A stretch of DNA of 25,000 nt from NCBI RefSeq assembly GCF_964340395.1, contig NC_135566.1, forward strand, positions 18,227,501 to 18,252,500, given 5' to 3'. The position numbers and the translations under genes are program-made. The notes beneath the pieces are model-generated. The model worked only from the letters and a program-made list of their open reading frames with translations, was not told the DNA's origin and did no database searches. The DNA is from Glandiceps talaboti (taxonomy: Eukaryota; Hemichordata; Enteropneusta; Spengelidae). Of the stretch, positions 1 through 10,076 are shown piece by piece; positions within the stretch are counted from its first letter, which is position 1; each line of letters opens with the position of its first letter.

Positions 1-134
1 TGACTATTAGTAAACTTCTTTTTTTTTGACTAGGCCACCACAATAATAATCATAAAATAAATATAAATGTTAGTGTTTATATAAAACTTTCCCAGGTTGT
101 GCTCAAAACACTTTATTGTTTTCCTGGTATGGAT

Positions 135-400
135 TATAAAATGGCCCTAATTTATACTTTTTCACCTCCATGGGGAGCATATAATCCATTGCATCATCTA
201 TACGCACATAGGATTAAAGTATTCACATTGCAACCTCTATCCTACCAGGTCCCCAATTATACAGCTGGGTTGACTGAGGCACAGTCGTGGTTCAAATCTT
301 GCCCAAAAAAGCCCAAGGACTTTCAGAAACAACTGGCAGCAGAGAGGCTTGAGCTTGCAACCTGCAGATTCTGACTATTCCACCATCATGACTCCATAAT
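135..400 (-). mobile_element. tRNA-derived SINE-like copy (A)
   Basis: Read on the minus strand, this matches the copy at about 13640-13925 over roughly 220 bp. The shared core runs from TCCTTGGGC through CAACCCAGCTGTATAATTGG and GGTAGGATAGAGGTTGCAAT. Its head, AATCTGCAGGTTGCAAGCTC, resembles a degenerate tRNA B-box region. Borders are approximate. Confidence 0.6.
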
Positions 401-591
401 GATCACGGTTGCAAACAGAGTGGTGAGCATATGTCCCATAGTAATGTGTATATTTCCTATTTGTCCCAATTTTGGTTGAAAATGATCAGTTGGTCTAACA
501 AACAAACATACATTCCTATACTTAGTCCTTCCAAGTTGTGCCGTTGAGCAACTAAAAGTAAAAAAATAGACACTACACACAGTGATCTTAC

Positions 592-701
592 CAATGAGTT
601 TAAACAGGAATGGTCCAGGTAAAAATATCGATGCAATGAACGCCACACAAACAGTAGCATATAATTTTCTGGTAGATTCCGGATGTTCCCATAAAAACAG
701 A
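592..701 (-). CDS. GRAMD4: GRAMD4-like coding exon c11 (hydrophobic segment)
   Basis: It begins after TCTCCTTGCAG and encodes LFLWEHPESTRKLYATVCVA, then FIASIFLPGPFLFKLIG. This equals NLFMWVQPEITQKLYVALWA and the following membrane segment of vertebrate GRAMD4. It ends in phase 1 before GTAAGATCAC. I found no further exon between 591 and 1. Confidence 0.84.
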
Positions 702-2165
702 CTGCAAGGAGAAAAGAGAGACAATGTAAACATGGCAGACCTAATTGTAACATCAATGTACAAAATGTACCATAATTTATTTGAGAAACCCCAGTAAAAG
801 AGACGAGAAATCTGGTGAAACATACATACATTTCTATACCTGAACCATAATTTTGGTGAGGCATACCTCTAGCGGCAGTAATGGAGAGAAAGTAATCTGG
901 TATGAAAGTAAAATTTATGGAAATTACGGTAACAGAGTGGGCAAATCTGATTATTGAAAATACACATAGATTGGATATCATATCATTTTTCTGATGGGGA
1001 CTCAAATGAAATACCAAGGTACTCACGAAATACCTTTTATCTACAACTGGCCTTTAAGCTTCCTTGTGGAATGCTACCTTGTGGAATGATCTTCCAAGTC
1101 ATATTCGTTCAGCATCAAGTACTGAAATTTTCAAATCTAGGCTAAAGACCTACTTTTTTGAGAGAGCATATTTAAGTGACACTTTGTAAAGCGCCAGTGA
1201 ACATTTTAAATGGATACCAGGTGCTATATAAATTTGTTATCTTATCATATCATATCATATCATATCATAAGCAAAACAATGCAAGTGTATCACTTGGCTG
1301 TATTTCCTATAACTATACCTTACATTCATTTCATACATTTTTTAGCAAGCATCAACTTACTTTCGTAGTTTTTCTAGACTGTCTGCTACTATTCCAAGTG
1401 TGTTCTGTACCTTCCTGGCTACCTGGAGAACCAGTTGAAATTTATCCGACATTCCCAGGACTTTGTCTCCTTCACTATCCTGTGTATCCATGGTAACAGA
1501 AAAGATGATGAAGAATATAGAAATCATCACTATCATATGATGTGTGATTATTATTATCATGTCATAATCAACAAGATGTAAACTGAATGTCTTCCGTAAT
1601 GGCTCAGTCTTTTAGATGTTTGTTCCTACTCCCAGTAATTGTGATGTAAAAATCTGAGCAATTTCTATCACACTTGATATACCATTAAACTCACGAATAA
1701 ATTGTTGGCATTTCTGAAAAGCTAGGGGTGCTAGACAAATTAAGAGACATTAAAATTCTCACCTCTTCGATATGATGGTATGGTAACAGACTCAGATTGA
1801 TATGCCAGCCTCTGAAACATAAACAAAAATACCGAAATTACATATTACTAGAGGTGTTACATTGCCTATACGATACACAGCAAGGTTTTGAGTACTTGGC
1901 ATGCATTTGAATTAAACTGATATATAAACATGCACATGTGCTGAGAGGTAGATTGTTGTTGACATCGAACAATATATGTAGATAATTTAATTGATTTTTG
2001 AAATTGTTTTCATATACATGTATTAACCTACACTTGTACACATATCTGTACATGCACATTTACACATACATGTACCATACAAATATATTCATACATATGT
2101 GTACATACATGCATACATACATACATATGTACATACATACATACATACATACATACATACATACA

Positions 2166-2196
<31 letters not shown>

Positions 2197-5100
2197 GTAC
2201 ATACATACATACATACATACATACATACATACATACATACATACAGACATACATACATACATACAGACATACATACAGACACACACACACACACACACAC
2301 ACCTACATACATACAAAATTGGATGCATTTAATAATTCATTGATACTAATATGCACTCATTTACATGCACACAAATATACCGACACAGACATGTGTGCAC
2401 ACATGACACATACACACATGACACATACACACACATACACACATGACACATACACACATGACACATACAAATGTACACACATGACACATACACACACATA
2501 CACATATAACACATACACACATAACACATACACACATGACACATACACACATGACACATACACACAAATGTACATTCACAATCACAATCACAATTATACC
2601 CAAGTCAAAGATACACACACACAGATCTGCATACATATACAGGCACCTTTAATATACTGACACTAAATGTACACATGCAGTAGTTAAAGACAGGCAGATA
2701 CCGAGTTTGTTACATCTACCAGTTATCCCACACTTACATATACTTTCAAGTAATAACTAATCAAGGTGCAACCTCTTTAGGTGATTATTTCTCAGTTACA
2801 TAGTCAATGACATGCATTCTGTTCTAGTATCCCATCACCATGGTGACAAAATGAGTAAACTCTACATACTTGAACCATCCCCAAGTCTGAAATCTACATT
2901 GCAGATAATTGGAGAGATGAGACAAAAGAAATCCTTATACTTGAGTCAATCTAACACTTACAACACTCTAGGTCACTGCAATCAAGTACTTTAATGACCA
3001 AAAGTGTTTCTTATAATTTCTAGTATGAGTAAAATGATATATTATGAAGGTTGGTCCAGGCTGAAGGAAAGAAGGGTAAATTTCTTCACCATGTGAGTGA
3101 AGGTTTGAAACTTAAGTCAGCTGCGAGCCATTCTTGCACTCATTTTACTACCATAATTAAGAGAAAATAAGACCTCTGTCTGTGATATCTATGGTAGAAA
3201 AGATGTTAGTTCAGTTAGGCAAAACTAACACTTGCATGGTAGTCATGTCATTTTTATTAGGCAAAACTGATTTTAAAAGTGACTGTCATGTTGTGTTTAC
3301 CGAGGCAAAGCTGAGTTAGCAGTCATGTAGTGTTTAGTTAGGCAAAAAATGATAGCTGTCATGTAGTGTTTAGTTAGGCAAAACTGAGTTAGCAGTCATG
3401 TAGTGTTTAGTTAGGCAAAACTGAGTTAGCAGTCATGTAGTGTTTAGTTAGGCAAAAATGATAGCTGTCATGTAGTGTTTAGTTAGACAAAAATGATAGC
3501 TGTCATGTAGTGTTTAGTTAGGCAAAACTGAGTTAGCAGTCATGTAGTGTTTAGTTAGGCAAAACCGAGTTAGCAGTCATGTAGTTTTTACTTAGGCAAA
3601 ACTGATAGCTGTCATGTAGTGTTTAGTTAGGCAAAACTGATGGATGTCATACAGTTATGTACAATGGATACTAGGTTTTCACATTGGTAAAACAGAAATA
3701 CTTACTTTGCTGTCATGTAGTTTTTAGTTAGACAATACAAGATAACACCCAGAAATAAAGATAACAACCAATGACACCACACAGAGTACATATAGACCTA
3801 GAAATAAGGTGATACAAGAATGGACATTCATGGACTCTGGGTTTGTAACACTTCATTGATACAAGAATGGACATTCATGGACTCTGGGTTCATAACACTT
3901 CATTGATACAAGAATGGACATTCATGGACTCTGGGTTTATAACACTTTATTGATACAAGAATGGACATTCATGGACTCTGGGTTTGTAACACTTCATTGA
4001 TACAAGAATGGACATTCATGGACTCTGGGTTTGTAACACTTCATTGATACAAGAATGGACATTCATGGACTCTGGGTTTGTAACACTTCATTGATACAAG
4101 AATGGACATTCATGGACTCTGGGTTTGTAACACTTCATTGATACAAGAATGGACATTCATGGACTCTGGGTTTGTAACACTTTATTGATACAAGAATGGA
4201 CATTCATGGACTCTGGGTTCATAACACTTCATTGATACAAGAATGGACATTCATGGACTCTGGGTTTATAACACTTTATTGATACAAGAATGGACATTCA
4301 TGGACTCTGGGTTCATAACACTTCATTGATACAAGAATGGACATTCATGGACTCTGGGTTTATAACACTTTATTGATACAAGAATGGACATTCATGGACT
4401 CTGGGTTCATAACACTTCATTGATACAAGAATGGACATTCATGGACTCTGGGTTTGTAACACTTCATTGATACAAGAATGGACATTCATGGACTCTGGGT
4501 TTGTAACACTTCATTGATACAAGAATGGACATTCATGGACTCTGGGTTTGTAACACTTCATTGATACAAGAATGGACATTCATGGACTCTGGGTTTGTAA
4601 CACTTCATTGATACAAGAATGGACATTCATGGACTCTGGGTTTGTAACACTTCATTGATACAAGAATGGACATTCATGGACTCTGGGTTCATAACACTTC
4701 ATTGATACAAGAATGGACATTCATGGACTCTGGGTTCATAACACTTTATTGATACAAGAATGGACATTCATGGACTCTGGGTTCATACTATCAAATGCAA
4801 ATTTCAACTCACAATTTATATTTTTAGTATTATGAATGAAACTGTATTGTTAAAATGCCATTTCCTTGGTCAAACTAGTGCCAGGCAGTACACCTTACAA
4901 CAACATAGGAAAACTCCAATGCCATGTCTATAGTCTTTGCATAGGCAATTTGCAATCAAAACTGAGCATGCTCAGATGCAAAGGATTGTGGGATTAATGG
5001 GATAGTGAGACAATAACTTGGATACTTACTGAAAAAAACAATAATGATAATGCTGGAGCTTTCCAACATAGTATGACGTAAACCACCTTGATAAAGTTTA

Positions 5101-7687
5101 CTATTGGTTTGGTACATGTAGCTAAAGTGGAAAAAAAACAAATAACATGAAACAGGTACACCTGGTCAGCCAATGGTAATACATACAAGTGCACCTGGTG
5201 AACCAATTCTAGTATCCATACACTGACCAAAGCTGGTGAGCCAATGCGAGTTCACATCATGTACTTGATAAAACCAAAGCGAGTACAATCATACACTTGG
5301 TGAGCCAACGCAAGTACACACACACACACACTTTACACACATGATGAGCCAAATTTGTGTACACATACACACCTGTTGAACCAATGTGAGTACACATGCA
5401 CACTTGATGATGTAAAGTGAGCATACATACACACTTGATGATGTAAAGTGAGTACACATACACACTTGATGTAAAGTGAGTACACACACACACTTGATGT
5501 AAAGTGAGTACACAACCACACTTGATGTAAAGTGAGTACACACACACACATAATGATGTAAAGTAAGTACACACACACACTTGATGATGTAAAGTGAGTA
5601 CACAACCACACTTGATGTAAAGTGAGTACACATACACACTTGATGAGTCTGTGCTATTTCAAGTAACTTACACTCAACACTCTGTTGGACTATAGAAAGG
5701 ACTTAGTGAAGGAAATAGATAATTGAAAGGAACTTACTGAATCTTTTGATGTTTTCTTTCAATCTAATGAATTAGAAAAGAAGAAAAAGTATGTGTTAAA
5801 AATGATCAGAGTTAGTGATACCTATAGTATGGTGGTTGTGTAGTGGATAGTTAACTGTGTAACCCATTTTTACCTTCCGTAAGGGTACGGGAGGTATTAA
5901 AAGGGGAAGGTGTGTCTGTGTGTCTGTATGTCTGTCTGTCTGTCTGTCTGTCTGTGTGTCTGTGTCATCATTTTCTAAAAATCGGCTGGCTCAATTGTAA
6001 TGAAATTTGGGATATATAATCTTTAGGGTAATAGCTAGACCTGATTAGGTTTTGAGCCAGATCGGTTAATGTTTAATTAGAGAAATTTGCATAATAATGA
6101 AATCAACTAATTACGCAATATCTTAAGACTGCATACTTCAATTTCAATATAATTTAGTATATTCATTCAACATAACAACATACATTTGTCCTATAAAATT
6201 CGTCGATGTGTCTTACAACGTTAATGAATAATTTGCATAATGAATTATTTTTGGTAATTAGGCTATATCTTAAGAATACATACTTCAAATTCAACATAAT
6301 TTAGTACATACGTTAACCATGAGAAAACACATATGTCCTACCAAGTTTGTTGATGCACCGTACAGTGTTAATGAATAATTTGCATAATTAATGATTTTCA
6401 GTAATTAGGCTATATCTTAAGAATACATACTTCAATTCCAATATAATTCAGTACACACGTTAACCATAACAATCACATGTGTCCTGTAAAGCTTGTTGGT
6501 GTACCTTTCAGTGTTAATGAATAATTTGCATAATTAATGAATCTTGATAATTAGGCTATATCTTACGACTGCATACTTCAATTTCAATACAATTCAGTAC
6601 ATACATTAACCATAACAAATTGTGTATGTCCTATAAAGTTAGTTGATGTACCTTACAGTGTTAATGAATAATTTGCATAATTAATGATTTTCGGTAATTA
6701 GGCTATATCTTAAGACTGCATCCTTCAATTTCAATACAATTTAGTATATACGTTAACCATAACAAAGCGGATATGTCCTATAAAATCTTTTATATAGCTT
6801 AGTTTTAATGAAAAATTTGCATAATTAATGATTTTAGGTAACTAGGTTGTATCTTAAAAATGCAAGCTTCAAATTTTGTATAATATGATACGTACATCAT
6901 AATAATACGCACCTGTCCTATGAAGTTTGTTGCTACAACTTTTTCCTTTAATGAGTATTTTGAATAATGAATGATATTCAGTAATTAAGCAGTATCATAC
7001 ACTCTTACATACATTAACCTAAGAAAGCACGCTTGTCCAAAAAACAAAGCCTGTTACCATAGCTTTTTAGTTTAATGAGTTATTTACATAATTAGTGATT
7101 CCCTTACGGGAGGCATTCAGTTTAAATCTGGTGGGTTTATCAGATGTCGTTTTTGTTTAATACTTGTATGAAATATCTGCTGATGGAATGAATTTATCTA
7201 AATCTAAGAAGAAACTGTGTTTATAGTGGGATTATTAATTAGTAACACATTCACTGTCTTTCTACTATCAAAATAAATTCATTTAATTAGATTGCTTTGT
7301 TTGGTATCTGTAAAGACACAATGTCACTGAAAAATAGACCAATAAAAAAACACTTATACTGAGATTTATTTCACTTTAAGATCTAAATATATAGAGATTC
7401 ATTTCTTACTTTTTGACACTTAGTTGATCACCTTCTTTGTTTCGTGGGAGTTCCTCCTCTTCTTCATTATCAATAAAGTCTGAGATAAATTCATAGTAGA
7501 CGGTCATTAACCATGTCATCAATCGACTGTGTCCAGATTGACGTTGTAGAACTTTCTCTGCTTCAGCTGTATATGAACATGAAGAAAACGTCACATGTGT
7601 TATTTAATGAATTGATCGTTTTTGATTTACTCTAATAAGCACTGGGAAAGAAATAGAAAATACAACTTTTAATTTTTATTCTAATCT

Positions 7688-7754
<67 letters not shown>

Positions 7755-9933
7755 AAGATATTCAGATCACTCGTCTACAAATCCATAACAGGTAATGCAC
7801 CTCGTTACCTCACCGAAATGTTCAATCTTTCCAACCAAATTCATCTTCATAACACAAGACAGGCCAGTAAAGGTAACATATACATCCCTGCAGTTAAAAC
7901 TGAATATGGGAAACAGGCATTTCACTACAGTGGTGCTGTTCTATGGAACAATCTACCTCTATCCTTAAGATCAGCTCCGAACTCATCGATATTTAAAAGA
8001 CATCTTAAGAATGTAGTCTGGTAATGTAAGTAGATATCTTTTAAAGTACTGGTACACTGTGCCTCAGTAACTTTTTGTCTTGTTTGTCCCTTTTGTTTAT
8101 ATTTCTGTGTATTTAATCTTGCAACAGGTTCCATTGGGAGAACACTGTTTGAGCACTGAAATGGTGTCTGTATATGAAAGATTAATATATATCTAGGCTT
8201 GTTAGGGTCCCAAAGCTTTTTTGATGTTTATTTGAATAAAATAATTTTTGTTTAAAAACATAACTATGTTCTTTTATGTGAAATGAGTAAGTGATTGCAA
8301 AACAGTCAGGTGAATTAACATATAAGCCCAGAGTTTGACACACACCCATACCAGAGCTGGCCACTGGTACAGCCCCCAGGATTTTTTCCCTGCTTTATGC
8401 TTTGTGCTGTTAGAAGCAGTGACTGGACTTACATCGTATATCACTTTCATCAGCTTCTCTGACTAACTCTACTCCATCATACTCTTCATCAGCTGATACT
8501 CTCCTGTAAAGGTAAATTAAAATACATAATAATAATTTTTAATAGCTCGCGCAGCGGCTCAATGACTAGTACGCATGCGCAGCATATATACTATGCGAAA
8601 AAATTTGGTGGTTCTCCCAATGATGCATTGCGGCGCGCACTGACTACGCATGCGCCTTCCATATACTACGTGCATTCTCCACGCGCTACCGTATCATCGT
8701 ATATCATAGGCGACATAACATCACCATGCATTGCAATATTGTAACAGTAGGCCTGTTGGCACGATTATCGTAACATTGTAATGAGTATCGAGGCATCACT
8801 GTACCTCAAGGAGAAATTGTTACACTATTTGAAAGTTTGATCACGGCGGTACGCGATACGGACCACTGATGACATAGCGCAGTTTAATTTCCGGGTTGTG
8901 GTTTTCACATTTATATTGTCGGTAATTGATTTTTTTACATGTTCTAAAAAGAATAACTACTTTCTTATGTTTGTTATTACAGTAACATTCCTAAATCATC
9001 GAGTTGAATTGAGAAATCGTGATGTTCGGCAACGTCAACAAAACATTTGTCCAAAGACCACAACGTACGTTGGTGGAGGGTCTATGATAAGTTGGCTGAT
9101 TGAAAATGAACAATATTAATCTAATGGCTATGATATGGTTTTTGAAACCAACAACTGCATAGAGTGTTGACTTTCTTTACTTCTCGTCCATGTCAGAGAA
9201 TTAGATGTCATTCAATAAAATAAATTTGGATGGTTAATACCCCTGGTAAATGACCCAAATCAAGTGTATCAACCCTGGCCCAGGCAGCCGGTCACAAATG
9301 AATCTACCCTGCGCGAGCTTATGGGCTTTGCCTAGTTATGATATTAATAATAATTTATTCCACGTACAAAAAATTTGATTACAGAACAGAACAAAATGTC
9401 CTTATGTGTATACAATAAACGTGTTATTCGGGAAAAGAGTGTGGAAGTAGTTGTTACACTGTTATAGTTTCGAGTACTGCCAATGGCGTTGTAGCACAAC
9501 TGTACAGTTTATGTATTAATTTTCTGAAAGTGGTTAACCACATGAAAAGTCATCCAGAAAGACATACAAACAGTCAGGCAGACAGACAGACAGACAGACA
9601 GACAGACATATAACATGCCTTTAGCATGATCACTGAACCTTGCAGTTCCTGTTCACTGAAAACTGTTGCCTGGCAACACTGACAATAAATTAATAACTGT
9701 CCAGTAAAGAATTAGGAGTACATTACCCCATCAAAGTTTTTAATGGTTTCATAGACTAGCCAGACAATAAAGGCTATTTTTCACCACAAAATCACATTTT
9801 CTGAAAAAAAAAACACATCTGTGGTGCAATTATTTTGATTTGAACAATTATCTAATTGATTATCCAAAGCAACATCTACTCCTTAACAAGTACCAAGACA
9901 ATCCATGTGGTGGTTTTTGACCGTAAATCATTT

Positions 9934-9976
<43 letters not shown>

Positions 9977-10031
9977 ACATGACTGAACTCTATTGTTCGA
10001 TTGAGCTAAAAATGATATGCTTCAAACCATT

Positions 10032-10076
<45 letters not shown>

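Noticed and set aside
386-1026. Two long overlapping minus-strand frames of 145 and 189 codons as separate genes
   Set aside because: Only 701-592 in one of the frames is an exon. The rest is intron that happens to be open.
1487-1489. ATG in MDTQDSEGDKVL as a translation start
   Set aside because: It lies upstream of the acceptor used (CACAG at 1484-1480), and upstream exons join in phase to GAT at 1479.
1998-2660. 220-codon plus-strand frame and several 70-94-codon minus-strand frames (YIHT, MYVC repeats)
   Set aside because: They are translations of CATA/CA microsatellite and ACACATGACACATAC minisatellite DNA, open in all frames because the repeats lack stops.
3210-4790. CRISPR-like arrays (regular 36- and 47-bp repeats)
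   Set aside because: Units are contiguous without unique spacers and lie in introns of an animal gene, so they are minisatellites.
5257-5639. Overlapping 92-126-codon cysteine-rich minus-strand frames
   Set aside because: Open in all three frames over a degenerate tandem array, with no start context or splice structure.
7406-7410. Stop codon after QLSVKK as the end of the minus-strand protein
   Set aside because: The TAA is part of the splice donor GTAAGAAAT. The reading continues through the 26-nt exon at 5763-5738 into clearly homologous sequence.
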